Source: Desulfuromonadales bacterium
GTDB taxonomy: Bacteria; Desulfobacterota; Desulfuromonadia; Geobacterales; Pseudopelobacteraceae
DNA length: 51,257 bases
Reading direction: 5' to 3'
Assembly: GCA_013377095.1 (NCBI GenBank)
Contig: JACAAY010000027.1
Coordinates: 1 to 51,257 of the forward strand
Shown here: in pieces, positions 7,740 to 17,136 of the stretch
Position numbering within the stretch: position 1 is the first letter of the stretch
Layout: every line of letters starts with the position of its first letter
Position numbers and translations under genes: made by a program
The notes under the pieces: model-generated
Seen by the model: the letters and a program-made list of their open reading frames with translations, nothing else
Told to the model about the DNA's origin: nothing
Databases searched by the model: none

Positions 7740-8930
7740 ATGGCGAAGGCTAAATTTGAGCGCAACAAACCGCATGTAAACATTGGCACGATTGGTCACG
7801 TTGACCACGGCAAGACCACATTGACTGCTGCAATAACCAAGGTACTGGCAGGCAAGGGTCAGGCTGAATTCAAAGCCTTCGACCAGATCGATAATGCGCC
7901 GGAAGAACGTGAGCGCGGCATCACCATTGCCACTGCCCACGTTGAATATGAAACTGACAATCGTCACTACGCCCATGTGGACTGTCCGGGTCATGCTGAT
8001 TACGTCAAGAACATGATCACAGGTGCTGCACAGATGGACGGTGCGATACTTGTCGTATCGGCAGCCGATGGCCCGATGCCCCAGACCCGCGAGCACATCC
8101 TGCTTGCCCGTCAGGTAGGCGTTCCCTACATGGTTGTGTACCTGAACAAAGCCGACATGGTTGATGATGAAGAGCTTCTTGAGCTTGTCGAGCTTGAAAT
8201 TCGCGAACTTCTATCGTCCTACGATTTTCCGGGCGACGATATTCCAATCATCAAGGGCTCTGCACTTAAAGCCCTTGAGGGTGAAAAAAGTGAGCTTGGC
8301 GAAGACTCCATCAACAAACTTATGGACGCGGTCGACAGTTACATACCGAATCCGGAACGCGCCATTGACAAACCCTTCCTGATGCCGGTAGAAGACGTAT
8401 TCTCCATCTCAGGACGCGGAACTGTTGCAACCGGTCGTGTTGAGCGCGGTATCATAAAAGTCGGTGAAGAAGTCGAGGTTGTCGGTATCAAAGCAACCGC
8501 CAAAACCACCGTCACCGGTGTCGAAATGTTCCGTAAGCTTCTCGATGAAGGACGTGCTGGCGACAACATCGGCGCACTTCTCCGCGGAATCAAGCGTGAG
8601 GAGATCGAGCGTGGTCAAGTTCTTGCCAAACCCGGCTCAATCACTCCGCACACGAAATTTAAGGCTGAGGCGTACATACTCAGTAAAGAGGAGGGTGGTC
8701 GTCATACACCGTTCTTCAACGGATATCGCCCCCAGTTTTACTTCCGTACAACAGACGTTACCGGTATTGTTGACCTGCCAGCCGGCACAGAGATGGTCAT
8801 GCCTGGAGACAATGTTGCTGTCACCGTAAACCTGATCACTCCGATCGCCATGGATGAAGGTCTGCGCTTTGCCATCCGTGAAGGCGGCCGTACCGTTGGC
8901 GCCGGCGTCGTCAGCTCGATTATTGAATAG
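7740..8930 (+). CDS. tuf: Elongation factor Tu, first copy
   Basis: A 396-residue GTPase that brings aminoacyl-tRNA to the ribosome. GHVDHGKT at residues 19-26, DCPGH in the G3 motif and NKAD in the G4 motif are intact, and the two beta-barrel domains follow at full length. The Shine-Dalgarno GGAGG lies 10 bp upstream of the ATG. The gene follows four tRNA genes, as tufB does in E. coli. Its coding region looks identical at base level to the second copy at 24851-26041. A short T-rich stretch follows the stop but is not a convincing terminator. Confidence 0.98.
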   Translation: MAKAKFERNKPHVNIGTIGHVDHGKTTLTAAITKVLAGKGQAEFKAFDQIDNAPEERERGITIATAHVEYETDNRHYAHVDCPGHADYVKNMITGAAQMDGAILVVSAADGPMPQTREHILLARQVGVPYMVVYLNKADMVDDEELLELVELEIRELLSSYDFPGDDIPIIKGSALKALEGEKSELGEDSINKLMDAVDSYIPNPERAIDKPFLMPVEDVFSISGRGTVATGRVERGIIKVGEEVEVVGIKATAKTTVTGVEMFRKLLDEGRAGDNIGALLRGIKREEIERGQVLAKPGSITPHTKFKAEAYILSKEEGGRHTPFFNGYRPQFYFRTTDVTGIVDLPAGTEMVMPGDNVAVTVNLITPIAMDEGLRFAIREGGRTVGAGVVSSIIE

Positions 8931-8989
8931 ACACGGCGTGGTGAGCTTTTTTTAGGCTTTCCAGCGGTAACGTTTAAAGGACAATTTCT

Positions 8990-9139
8990 ATGAGAGACAT
9001 AATTACCCTTGGTTGCACAGAGTGCAAACACAAAAACTATACAACCACAAAAAACAAGAAGACTACACCTGCAAAACTGGAATTCAGCAAATATTGCCGA
9101 TTCTGCCGCAAGCACACTCCTCATAAGGAAACCAAGTAA
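8990..9139 (+). CDS. rpmG: 50S ribosomal protein L33
   Basis: A 49-residue protein, [17 protein letters not shown] at the N-terminus. It carries four zinc-ribbon cysteines at 9, 12, 36 and 39 (CTEC and CRFC), so it is the C+ form. AAAGGA precedes the ATG at 8990. The position between tuf and tRNA-Trp/secE is typical of this operon. Confidence 0.95.
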   Translation: MRDIITLGCTECKHKNYTTTKNKKTTPAKLEFSKYCRFCRKHTPHKETK

Positions 9140-9165
9140 ATTCTTTTGATTGCGTCAAGGCATGC

Positions 9166-9242
9166 AGGCCAGTAGCTCTAACGGCTAGAGCACCGGTCTC
9201 CAAAACCGGGTGTTGTGGGTTCGAATCCCTCCTGGCCTGCCA
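9166..9242 (+). tRNA. tRNA-Trp (CCA)
   Basis: 77 nt including CCA. The acceptor AGGCCAG pairs with CTGGCCT with discriminator G. The anticodon stem CCGGT/ACCGG encloses CTCCAAA, giving anticodon CCA, and the T arm is GTGGG TTCGAAT CCCTC. It lies between rpmG and secE, a placement common in bacteria. Confidence 0.96.
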
Positions 9243-9328
9243 ATATTCTGACGAAGTTAAAAGCATCAGCACGTAAACACAATAACACATATTGATGTGT
9301 GTTGCTGTACTTGACCCGGGAGATTAAC

Positions 9329-9511
9329 GTGCAAAAAGTCAAGACCTTTCTTGAATCTGTAAAGATAGAACTTTCCAAGGTCACCTGGCCAACACGCAAA
9401 GAGACAATGGCCACGACAGGTGTGGTTGTTTTTATTATTTTCCTGATCTCTATCTTCTTGGGTGTCTGCGATGTTGTCCTTGCTAAACTGATGCGGATGA
9501 TACTGGGGTAA
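9329..9511 (+). CDS. secE: Preprotein translocase subunit SecE
   Basis: A 60-residue inner-membrane subunit of the SecYEG channel, of the short single-span type. The conserved amphipathic segment ELSKVTWPTRKE at about 14-25 precedes one membrane helix at about 29-54. The start is the GTG at 9329, with GGGAGA just upstream. The frame is open to 9299, but those extra residues overlap the region after the tRNA and are not conserved. nusG follows 13 bp later. Confidence 0.93.
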   Translation: MQKVKTFLESVKIELSKVTWPTRKETMATTGVVVFIIFLISIFLGVCDVVLAKLMRMILG

Positions 9512-9524
9512 AGGAATTTACGAT

Positions 9525-10052
9525 ATGTCCAAAAAGTGGTACGGCGTTCATACATATTCCGGTTTCGAAAATAAAGTCAGACTTAATCTGTTTGAACGAA
9601 TAAAGAATGAAAAGATGGAGATGTGCTTCGATGAGATTTTAATTCCATCAGAGACTGTGGTTGAACTGAAAAAAGGAGAGAAAAGAACCTCATCGCGAAA
9701 ATTCTTTCCCGGCTACATACTTATCAAAATGGAACTGAATGACGAAACCTGGCATATTGTAAAGGAAACATCAAAAGTAACTGGTTTTGTGGGTGGCAAC
9801 GCACCCTTTCCTATTCCTGATGAAGAAGTGAGTAAAATCACCCGCAGGATGGAAGAAGGGGCTGAAAAGCCGCGTCCAAAGGTTTTGTTTGAAGTCGGAG
9901 AAACAGTACGAGTGGTTGATGGCCCTTTTCTTAATTTTTCCGGCATTGTTGAAGATGTGAAGCCTGACAAGGGAAAACTGCGCGTCACCGTAACTATTTT
10001 TGGAAGAGCTACGCCTGTGGAACTGGAATTTATGCAGGTTGAGAAAAACTGA
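9525..10052 (+). CDS. nusG: Transcription termination/antitermination factor NusG
   Basis: A 175-residue factor that binds RNA polymerase and couples it to Rho or the ribosome. The NGN domain starts [16 protein letters not shown] and includes [11 protein letters not shown]. The C-terminal KOW domain has [14 protein letters not shown] and later [14 protein letters not shown]. The length is normal. It sits in the conserved secE-nusG-rplK order. Confidence 0.97.
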   Translation: MSKKWYGVHTYSGFENKVRLNLFERIKNEKMEMCFDEILIPSETVVELKKGEKRTSSRKFFPGYILIKMELNDETWHIVKETSKVTGFVGGNAPFPIPDEEVSKITRRMEEGAEKPRPKVLFEVGETVRVVDGPFLNFSGIVEDVKPDKGKLRVTVTIFGRATPVELEFMQVEKN

Positions 10053-10102
10053 TTTCTTTTACTGAGCTGCCAGATAAAGTTTGGATACAAAGGAGCACCA
10101 TA

Positions 10103-10525
10103 ATGGCTAAAAAAATAACTGGTTATATTAAATTACAGGTACCCGCCGGCAAAGCAAATCCCTCGCCTCCGATCGGCCCTGCATTGGGGCAGCATGGTGT
10201 AAACATCATGGAGTTTTGCAAGGCCTTCAACGCCAAAACTCAGGCGGATGAGGGAACCATAACTCCGGTTGTTATCACGGTCTATGCTGACCGTTCATTC
10301 ACGTTCATAACCAAAACACCACCTGTACCGGTATTGATAAAAAAAGCTGTCGGTATTGCAAGCGGTTCGCCTATTCCCAATAAAACAAAAGTTGGCAAGC
10401 TGACTAAGGCACAGGTTGAAGAAATAGCCAAAACAAAGATGCCTGATCTGAATGCTGCCTCTCTCGAAGCAGCCATGCGGACTGTTGAGGGTACGGCTCG
10501 CTCCATGGGCGTTGATATCGTCTAG
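10103..10525 (+). CDS. rplK: 50S ribosomal protein L11
   Basis: A 140-residue protein of the GTPase-associated centre, contacting 23S rRNA and the L10-L12 stalk. The N-terminal proline-rich segment [19 protein letters not shown] and the RNA-binding C-terminal domain ending in [11 protein letters not shown] are standard. AAAGGAG precedes the ATG at 10103. Confidence 0.97.
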   Translation: MAKKITGYIKLQVPAGKANPSPPIGPALGQHGVNIMEFCKAFNAKTQADEGTITPVVITVYADRSFTFITKTPPVPVLIKKAVGIASGSPIPNKTKVGKLTKAQVEEIAKTKMPDLNAASLEAAMRTVEGTARSMGVDIV

Positions 10526-10560
10526 ATAAAAATATTTACGATACGAAGAGAGGTTGCACC

Positions 10561-11262
10561 ATGTCTAAGACTGCAAAAAAACATTCCGCGGCATCCGCAA
10601 AGATTGACAGGTCAAAAGTTTATCCTGTAGCGACAGCCATTGACGTTGTTAAGCAGGCGGCTTATGCCAAGTTTGATGAGACGGTTGATGTGGCGGTACG
10701 CCTTGGGGTTGATCCTCGACACGCAGACCAGATGGTGCGCGGCGCAGTTGTTCTTCCCCATGGTTTGGGAAAGGACGTTCGTGTACTTGTGTTTGCAAAA
10801 GGTGAAAAAGAGAAGGAAGCCCGCGATGCAGGTGCCGATTATGTGGGCGCTGAGGACCTGGTTGCCAAGATTCAGGAAGGGTGGTTTGAGTTTGATACTG
10901 CGATCGCTACTCCTGATATGATGGGTGTTGTTGGTAAGATCGGCAAGCTTCTCGGACCCCGTGGACTAATGCCCAATCCAAAAGTTGGTACGGTCACATT
11001 TGAAGTAAGCAGGGCTGTAAAAGAGTCAAAGGCCGGCAAGGTTGAGTTCCGCGTTGAAAAGGCAGGTATTGTCCATGCCCCGCTTGGAAAGATATCTTTC
11101 GATGCCGAATTGTTGAAGGGGAACTTGCTTGCGCTGGTTGAGGCACTTGTAAAGGCCAAGCCATCAGCTGCAAAGGGCGTGTACCTCAAAAAAATCTCGG
11201 TTTCATCAACCATGGGGCCTGGAATCAATCTTGATATCAGCGATGTTACATCGCAGCTCTGA
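10561..11262 (+). CDS. rplA: 50S ribosomal protein L1
   Basis: A 233-residue protein of the L1 stalk that helps release E-site tRNA. Diagnostic segments are [35 protein letters not shown] and [15 protein letters not shown]. In many bacteria L1 also represses its own operon by binding the mRNA. An AGAGAGG ribosome binding site precedes the ATG at 10561. A 172-bp gap with an L10-type leader follows. Confidence 0.97.
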   Translation: MSKTAKKHSAASAKIDRSKVYPVATAIDVVKQAAYAKFDETVDVAVRLGVDPRHADQMVRGAVVLPHGLGKDVRVLVFAKGEKEKEARDAGADYVGAEDLVAKIQEGWFEFDTAIATPDMMGVVGKIGKLLGPRGLMPNPKVGTVTFEVSRAVKESKAGKVEFRVEKAGIVHAPLGKISFDAELLKGNLLALVEALVKAKPSAAKGVYLKKISVSSTMGPGINLDISDVTSQL

Positions 11263-11269
11263 TTTCAAT

Positions 11270-11425
11270 TTTAAATACAGTTCGAGCCAAAGTTAAAGAC
11301 AGCAGGCGTATAGATAGACTTAATCCGGCTCCTGCCGGGCCTGCCGAGACTTGGGTTTGTCGCGATAATCGTATCGCGCTTCCTAGCTTTGGCCGGGGCT
11401 TTGCCCCATATACCAAAAGAAAGGA
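11270..11425 (+). promoter_or_regulatory. Ribosomal protein L10 leader (autoregulatory mRNA element)
   Basis: The 172 bp between rplA and rplJ are GC-rich and highly structured, with complementary blocks: GAGCCAAAG near 11283 against CTTTGGCC near 11391, and GGCTCCTGCCGGGCC near 11327. This is the position and general shape of the L10 leader, where the L10-(L12)4 complex binds and represses rplJ-rplL translation. The structure was inferred by eye only. Confidence 0.65.
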
Positions 11426-11434
11426 GGAGGTCTC

Positions 11435-11959
11435 TTGAACAAAGATAACAAGCAGGAACTCGTCACACAGATGCATGACAAGCTCATGCGAGCAAAGGCT
11501 ATTTTTCTCGCTGATTTTCGCGGCATGAATGTCGGTCAGGCTACAACGCTCCGCAATGAATTACGAAACGCATCTGTTGAGTACAAAGTTTTTAAAAACA
11601 CACTTCTAGATCTGGCAGCCAAGGGTACTGATGTTGAGTGTTTGTCACCCTACCTGGCTGGCCCTACATCGATCGCAATTTCGTATGACGACCCGGTCAG
11701 TGCCGCCAAAGTACTCAGTAAGTTTGCTAAGGACCCTGCGGGCAAGTTTGTGCTAAAAGTAGGTGTTCTGTCCGGTAAGTTGATAGATGTAAAACAGATT
11801 CAGGCGCTGGCTGATCTTCCGTCACGTGAAGTTCTGCTTGCCAAAATGTTGGGCTCCATGCAGGCTCCCGCAACCAATTTTGTTGGCGTTCTTGCTGCAC
11901 TCCCAGGGTCACTTGTGCGTGTCCTGGATGCAATCAGAGTAAAAAAAGCTGAATGCTAA
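11435..11959 (+). CDS. rplJ: 50S ribosomal protein L10
   Basis: A 174-residue protein that anchors the L7/L12 dimers on the ribosome and contacts L11. It contains [21 protein letters not shown] and YKVFKNTLL, with C-terminal helices for L12 binding. It uses a TTG start at 11435 with a very strong AAGGAGGAGG upstream. Weak start codons are common in genes under translational feedback. Confidence 0.96.
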   Translation: MNKDNKQELVTQMHDKLMRAKAIFLADFRGMNVGQATTLRNELRNASVEYKVFKNTLLDLAAKGTDVECLSPYLAGPTSIAISYDDPVSAAKVLSKFAKDPAGKFVLKVGVLSGKLIDVKQIQALADLPSREVLLAKMLGSMQAPATNFVGVLAALPGSLVRVLDAIRVKKAEC

Positions 11960-12002
11960 AAAATAACCATCAAACACAATTCGACTTGGGAGGAATAAAA
12001 TT

Positions 12003-12383
12003 ATGTCAGAAATCACCAAACAGGATGTAATCAGCTTTATCGAAAAAATGACTGTTCTTGATCTTGCTGAACTCGTGAAGGAACTCGAAGACAAATTCGG
12101 CGTTTCTGCCGCTGCTCCGGTTGCAGTCGCTGCTGCCGGACCTGCTGCTGCTGCGGAACCAGCAGAGGAGCAAACCGAGTTTGATGTAATTCTTAAAGCT
12201 TGTGGACCTAATAAAATTAACGTCATTAAGGTCGTTCGCGCCCTTACCAGCCTCGGCCTGAAGGAAGCAAAAGATCTGGTTGACGGTGCTCCAGGTGCTG
12301 TCAAGCAGGGCGTTTCCAAGCAGGAAGCTGAAGATGCTCAGAAACAGCTTGTCGAAGCTGGCGCTGAAGTAGAAGTTAAATAG
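12003..12383 (+). CDS. rplL: 50S ribosomal protein L7/L12
   Basis: A 126-residue stalk protein. The N-terminal dimerisation domain is followed by an Ala/Pro/Glu hinge at about 37-58 and the C-terminal factor-binding domain with [20 protein letters not shown] and [19 protein letters not shown] lies upstream of the ATG at 12003. It is the last ribosomal gene before rpoB. Confidence 0.97.
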   Translation: MSEITKQDVISFIEKMTVLDLAELVKELEDKFGVSAAAPVAVAAAGPAAAAEPAEEQTEFDVILKACGPNKINVIKVVRALTSLGLKEAKDLVDGAPGAVKQGVSKQEAEDAQKQLVEAGAEVEVK

Positions 12384-12408
12384 CAGTCTATCTTGCTGCG
12401 ATGTTGAG

Positions 12409-12437
12409 AGCCAAGGTCGCCAGGTGCGGCCTTGGCT
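12409..12437 (+). terminator. Hairpin between rplL and rpoB, probable attenuator
   Basis: AGCCAAGG (12409-12416) pairs perfectly with CCTTGGCT (12430-12437). The stem continues through a T-G pair and CGC/GCG around a 5-nt loop. Only a weak T-containing tail (TGTCCTATTT) follows, so it would terminate incompletely or act as a processing site. In E. coli a partial terminator at the same place lowers rpoBC expression relative to the ribosomal genes. Confidence 0.6.
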
Positions 12438-12539
12438 TGTCCTATTTGGGCAGTGCCCCCCACCTTCTCGAGTCATTAATTCCTGCCGGTAAACCCTTTT
12501 CGGCCGGATGTCGTCACGATAATCGCCAAAGGAGAAGCT

Positions 12540-15500
12540 ATGGCTTATTCGATCGCCAATAACCACCTGCTGCGTAAAAACTTCGCTAAAATTAAAAATA
12601 TAATCGATATCCCCAACCTCATTGACATACAGAAAAATTCTTACCGACGCTTTCTCCAGCAGGAGGTCGATTCCGAATCCCGCGCTAACATAGGGCTTGA
12701 AGCCGTTTTCAGGAGTGTTTTTCCCATTAAGGACTTTAGCGAAAGTGCGTCGTTGGAGTATGTCTCCTACTCACTCAGCAAACCGAAGTATGATGTCGTA
12801 GAGTGTCATCAGCGCGGTATGACTTTTGCTGCACCCATGAAAGTCAAGGTTCGCCTCGTTGTTTGGGATTCTGGAAAAGAGAGCGGTGTCAGAGCAATCA
12901 AGGATATCAAGGAACAGGAAGTCTATTTTGGCGAAATTCCGCTGATGACTGATAACGGTACATTCATCATCAACGGTACTGAAAGGGTAATTGTCAGCCA
13001 GCTCCACCGTTCGCCGGGTGTGTTCTATGATCATGATAAAGGGAAAACACACTCCAGCGGCAAGGTCCTGTATTCTGCAAGGGTTATACCTTATCGCGGT
13101 TCCTGGCTTGATTTCGAATTTGATCACAAGGACATTCTTTATGTTCGCATTGATCGTCGACGGAAAATGCCTGCCACAGTCCTGCTTAAGGCACTTGGGT
13201 ACTCAGCCGAGCAGTTACTGAATTATTACTATAAGAGTGAAGAATTTTATGTGCATGACGAAACCCTTGCCAAGAGTATCGATACAGAACTGTTGACCCT
13301 TCAGAAGTCAGCCGTCGATGTTGTCGCTCCCAAAACGGGCGAAGTTATCATAAAAGCCAATCGTAAGTACACAAAGGCTTCTATCAAAAAGATGATAGAA
13401 CATGGCATCAAAACAGTACCGGTTACCCTTGATGGAATAATTGGTCGCTATGCAGCGACGGATGTTATTGATCCTGCCACTGGCGAAGTTCTGTTGGAGT
13501 GCAATGACGAAGTTACCTCGGATAAGTTTGATGAAATCAGGGCGCGAGGAGTTGAGAGTATAAAGCTTCTCTTTATTGACAATCTTCATATTACGTCATC
13601 GTTCCGCGATACTCTGCTTATGGATAAAATCAATACAACCGATGAAGCGCTTATAGAAATCTATCGTCGTCTCAGGCCGGGGGATCCACCCACATTAAAA
13701 AGTTCGCAATCTCTGTTCGAAAATTTGTTCTTCAACCCTGAACGGTACGATCTGTCCGCCGTTGGTCGTTTAAAGTTGAATTTCAAACTCGGACTTAAAG
13801 TGTGGCCAGAGTGTACGGTGCTGAATGCTCCATGCATGTTTTCCGGGTATGATGTTGCGAGCTTTGAAGAGCTTGTGAAGGCGCTGACCTCGACAGAAAA
13901 CCGTTTTTCCCAGCATGTGATGACGCGTTTACCTGCAGAATTCGCAAAAGTTCTGATCAAGCACGACCCTGCCCAACCGGTTTCAGAGAAGTTAAAAGAC
14001 CAGCTGTTGAAAGAAATCAATAATCTGCTTTTAGATGTGGATTTTTATCAAAAAGAAACTTTTTCGAATTTTGGATTGAGCGATGAGACAATAAAACTGT
14101 CTGATGCTATCGATCTTGGCGTATTCGATGAAAACCGTCGTGCGATTGAAGCGCTTCGCCGAAACAGAATGCTTTTTGAAGATCTGTTTGAATCAGTGAT
14201 TTTGAAGAATCCTAAAAATGATATTCTCGAAATTGTTCGTTATCTGATAGACCTTAAAAACGGACGTGGCTCCATTGATGATATCGATCATCTTGGTAAT
14301 CGCCGTGTACGTGCTGTTGGTGAGTTGCTTGAAAACCAGTATCGCATCGGCCTTGTGCGCATGGAGCGAGCTATCAAGGAGAGAATGAGTCTGCAGGAAG
14401 TAGAAAATTTGATGCCGCACGATCTCATAAATTCAAAACCGGTCTCTGCGGTTGTCAAGGAATTCTTTGGTTCATCACAGCTGTCGCAGTTCATGGATCA
14501 GACCAACCCACTCTCTGAGGTAACACATAAACGCCGTCTTTCCGCTCTTGGACCAGGTGGTTTGACACGTGAGCGTGCGGGGTTTGAGGTCCGAGATGTT
14601 CACCCTACCCATTATGGCAGGGTTTGTCCGATTGAAACCCCTGAAGGACCCAATATCGGCTTGATTGCGTCACTTTCAACCTATGCTCGAATCAATGAAC
14701 ATGGTTTTGTGGAAACTCCGTATCGTATCGTGCATGAAGGCCGGCTTACAACTGAGGTTCGCTTCTTTTCTGCTCTTGAAGAGGAGGGACATGCCATTGC
14801 CCAGGCAAATGCGGAAGTGGATGGAGATGGTCGTTTTGTGAACGATTATGTGTCTGCTCGAAAAAGCGGTGAATTCATTCTTGTTCACCGTGACGAAATA
14901 GAGTTGATGGATGTTGCGCCAAAACAGCTTGTATCAGTTGCTGCATCCCTAATTCCTTTCCTGGAAAATGATGACGCAAACCGAGCTTTGATGGGGTCCA
15001 ACATGCAGCGTCAGGCCGTTCCACTGTTGAGAGCCGATTCACCGCTTGTGGGCACCGGCATGGAGCGTATTGTTGCAAAGGATTCCGGCGTGTCCGTTAT
15101 AGCTCGCCATGACGGTGTCGTGGAATCAGTTGATGCCTCCCGTATCGTTATCAAGATTGATGAGTCAGAACGCGATGAAACCGGCACCGGCGTTGATATT
15201 TATAATTTGACCAAATTCGCTCGCTCGAATCAAAATACCTGCATAAACAACAAACCAGTTGTCAAGGTTGGTGATGTGGTTAAGCGCAGTGATGTTATTG
15301 CTGACGGCCCCTCTACTGAAATGGGTGAACTGGCTCTTGGTCAAAATATTGTCGTGGCATTTATGCCGTGGGGTGGGTACAACTTTGAGGACTCGATCCT
15401 GGTATCAGAAAAACTTGTCAAAGACGACCGCTATACGTCGATTCACATCGAAGAGTTTGAGTGTGTTGCACGCGACACAAAGCTCGGTAAGGAAGAGATT

Positions 15501-17039
15501 ACAGCTGACATACCCAATCTGGGAGAAGAAACGCTCAAGGATCTTGATGAGTCAGGTATAATTCGTATTGGCGCCGAGGTAAAACCCCAAGACATTTTGG
15601 TTGGAAAGATTACGCCAAAAGGCGAAACTCAACTTTCACCGGAAGAAAAATTATTGCGTGCAATTTTTGGTGAAAAAGCAGGAGACGTGAGAGACACTTC
15701 TCTTACGGTGCCGCCAGGTGTTGAGGGAACGGTAATTGGAGCTAAGGTGTTTTCTCGTAAGGGATCCGATAAGGACTCCCGTACTGAGTTGATTGAGAAA
15801 GCCGAAGAGGAAAAGTTGCGCAAGGATGAGCAGGATGAGATTAGAATCATCCGCTCTTCAGCTGAAACCAAATTACACCGCCTGCTGGTCGGAAAGACAT
15901 TGGCTGTAAAACTCGAGGGGCGCGATGCTACGGTTATTCAGCCAAAGGGAACGGAAATTACGGAAGAAGTCCTGAAAACCCTGTCAGTTGAGGAGTTGAG
16001 AAATATTTCCGTTCTTGATGAAGGTGAAACGGAAGAAAAAATTAGTCAGGTGATAGATACACTCAATCGTCAGATTGAGTTGATCCAAACTGTTTTTGAA
16101 GACAAAATCCAGAAGCTCCGCCGTGGTGATGACCTTCCTCCCGGTGTTATAAAAATGGTTAAAGTCTACATTGCCATCAAACGTAAGCTGCAGGTTGGTG
16201 ACAAGATGGCCGGACGCCACGGAAACAAGGGTGTCGTCTCACGTATTCTTCCTGAAGAAGACATGCCCTACATGGAAGATGGGCGTCCGGTTGAGATTGT
16301 GCTTAACCCGCTGGGTGTTCCTTCACGTATGAATGTGGGGCAAATTCTTGAAACACATCTTGGATGGGCAGCTAAAGGTATCGGTTGGCGGATTGAGGAG
16401 ATGCTTCAGAAACACTCTTCTGAGGACAACCTGAAGAAATATCTGAAAGACGTCTATGGCGATGAGGAAGTGGGAGCATTTATTGACGCGCTTGGACAGG
16501 AAGAGCTTTTACAGGTATGCCGACGCCTCCAGCGCGGTGTGCCAATGGCTTCACCTGTTTTTGAAGGGGCGTCCGAAGACAAGATCAAAGGAATGCTGGG
16601 AAAAGCTGGTTTCCATTCATCAGGTCAGGTAACGCTGTTCGATGGTCGATCAGGTGATCCGTTCAAGCATAAGGTTACAGTCGGTGTAATGTACGTGCTC
16701 AAGCTACACCATCTGGTTGATGACAAGATCCATGCTCGATCAATCGGCCCCTACAGCCTCGTAACTCAGCAGCCTCTGGGTGGCAAGGCCCAGTTTGGTG
16801 GTCAGCGACTGGGCGAGATGGAGGTGTGGGCTATGGAAGCATACGGCGCAGCCTATGCTCTGCAGGAGTTCCTCACGGTCAAGTCTGATGATGTTTCCGG
16901 TCGTACCAGGATGTATGAAGCCATTGTGAAAGGCAAACATACTCTGGAACCTGGTTTGCCTGAATCATTTAACGTTCTCATCAAGGAATTGCAGTCTCTC
17001 TGTCTTGATGTAGAGTTGCTTGAGAGTGAAGAAGAATAA
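12540..17039 (+). CDS. rpoB: DNA-directed RNA polymerase subunit beta (with lobe insertion)
   Basis: The catalytic beta subunit, 1499 residues, about 130 longer than I expect for this group and 157 longer than E. coli. All the standard blocks are present. The rifampicin region begins at [11 protein letters not shown] (residue 644, E. coli 507) and has wild-type-looking D, H and S positions. GRHGNKGV and [14 protein letters not shown] C-terminal segments are intact. The extra length is mainly residues about 422-560, between [10 protein letters not shown] and [17 protein letters not shown], where E. coli has a linker of roughly a dozen residues. The frame is unbroken and the insert lacks intein motifs. 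The ATG at 12540 follows AAAGGAG. Confidence 0.97.
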   Translation: MAYSIANNHLLRKNFAKIKNIIDIPNLIDIQKNSYRRFLQQEVDSESRANIGLEAVFRSVFPIKDFSESASLEYVSYSLSKPKYDVVECHQRGMTFAAPMKVKVRLVVWDSGKESGVRAIKDIKEQEVYFGEIPLMTDNGTFIINGTERVIVSQLHRSPGVFYDHDKGKTHSSGKVLYSARVIPYRGSWLDFEFDHKDILYVRIDRRRKMPATVLLKALGYSAEQLLNYYYKSEEFYVHDETLAKSIDTELLTLQKSAVDVVAPKTGEVIIKANRKYTKASIKKMIEHGIKTVPVTLDGIIGRYAATDVIDPATGEVLLECNDEVTSDKFDEIRARGVESIKLLFIDNLHITSSFRDTLLMDKINTTDEALIEIYRRLRPGDPPTLKSSQSLFENLFFNPERYDLSAVGRLKLNFKLGLKVWPECTVLNAPCMFSGYDVASFEELVKALTSTENRFSQHVMTRLPAEFAKVLIKHDPAQPVSEKLKDQLLKEINNLLLDVDFYQKETFSNFGLSDETIKLSDAIDLGVFDENRRAIEALRRNRMLFEDLFESVILKNPKNDILEIVRYLIDLKNGRGSIDDIDHLGNRRVRAVGELLENQYRIGLVRMERAIKERMSLQEVENLMPHDLINSKPVSAVVKEFFGSSQLSQFMDQTNPLSEVTHKRRLSALGPGGLTRERAGFEVRDVHPTHYGRVCPIETPEGPNIGLIASLSTYARINEHGFVETPYRIVHEGRLTTEVRFFSALEEEGHAIAQANAEVDGDGRFVNDYVSARKSGEFILVHRDEIELMDVAPKQLVSVAASLIPFLENDDANRALMGSNMQRQAVPLLRADSPLVGTGMERIVAKDSGVSVIARHDGVVESVDASRIVIKIDESERDETGTGVDIYNLTKFARSNQNTCINNKPVVKVGDVVKRSDVIADGPSTEMGELALGQNIVVAFMPWGGYNFEDSILVSEKLVKDDRYTSIHIEEFECVARDTKLGKEEITADIPNLGEETLKDLDESGIIRIGAEVKPQDILVGKITPKGETQLSPEEKLLRAIFGEKAGDVRDTSLTVPPGVEGTVIGAKVFSRKGSDKDSRTELIEKAEEEKLRKDEQDEIRIIRSSAETKLHRLLVGKTLAVKLEGRDATVIQPKGTEITEEVLKTLSVEELRNISVLDEGETEEKISQVIDTLNRQIELIQTVFEDKIQKLRRGDDLPPGVIKMVKVYIAIKRKLQVGDKMAGRHGNKGVVSRILPEEDMPYMEDGRPVEIVLNPLGVPSRMNVGQILETHLGWAAKGIGWRIEEMLQKHSSEDNLKKYLKDVYGDEEVGAFIDALGQEELLQVCRRLQRGVPMASPVFEGASEDKIKGMLGKAGFHSSGQVTLFDGRSGDPFKHKVTVGVMYVLKLHHLVDDKIHARSIGPYSLVTQQPLGGKAQFGGQRLGEMEVWAMEAYGAAYALQEFLTVKSDDVSGRTRMYEAIVKGKHTLEPGLPESFNVLIKELQSLCLDVELLESEEE
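13803..14219 (+). other. Segment of rpoB coding the lineage-type insertion in the beta lobe
   Basis: In-frame block of 139 codons (residues 422-560) absent from E. coli RpoB as I recall it. It is mostly predicted helical by eye, rich in charged residues and leucine, with motifs such as [15 protein letters not shown] and [14 protein letters not shown]. It lies in the C-terminal part of the lobe, within the region where insertions and deletions are tolerated in E. coli (dispensable region I). Function unknown. Confidence 0.7.
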
Positions 17040-17043
17040 AGCC

Positions 17044-17067
17044 GTGCGTGTAGGGAATTGCACGCAC
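17044..17067 (+). other. Small hairpin between rpoB and rpoC
   Basis: GTGCGTG (17044-17050) and CACGCAC (17061-17067) form a perfect 7-bp stem with a 10-nt loop in the 97-bp gap between rpoB and rpoC. No T tract follows, so it is more likely a processing or stability element than a terminator. Confidence 0.4.
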
Positions 17068-17136
17068 CCCATTCCTGCGCTACCAGCCGTACCCGGTTTT
17101 AAGGCGTAGCTTCAGATATATACGGAGGAGAGCATC

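Noticed and set aside
12006..12566. 186-residue minus-strand open frame over rplL
   Set aside because: It is antisense to rplL and the rpoB leader and matches nothing recognisable.
13803..14219. Intein in RpoB
   Set aside because: The extra block lacks a Cys/Ser first residue with splicing-type blocks and a terminal His-Asn, and is only 139 residues.
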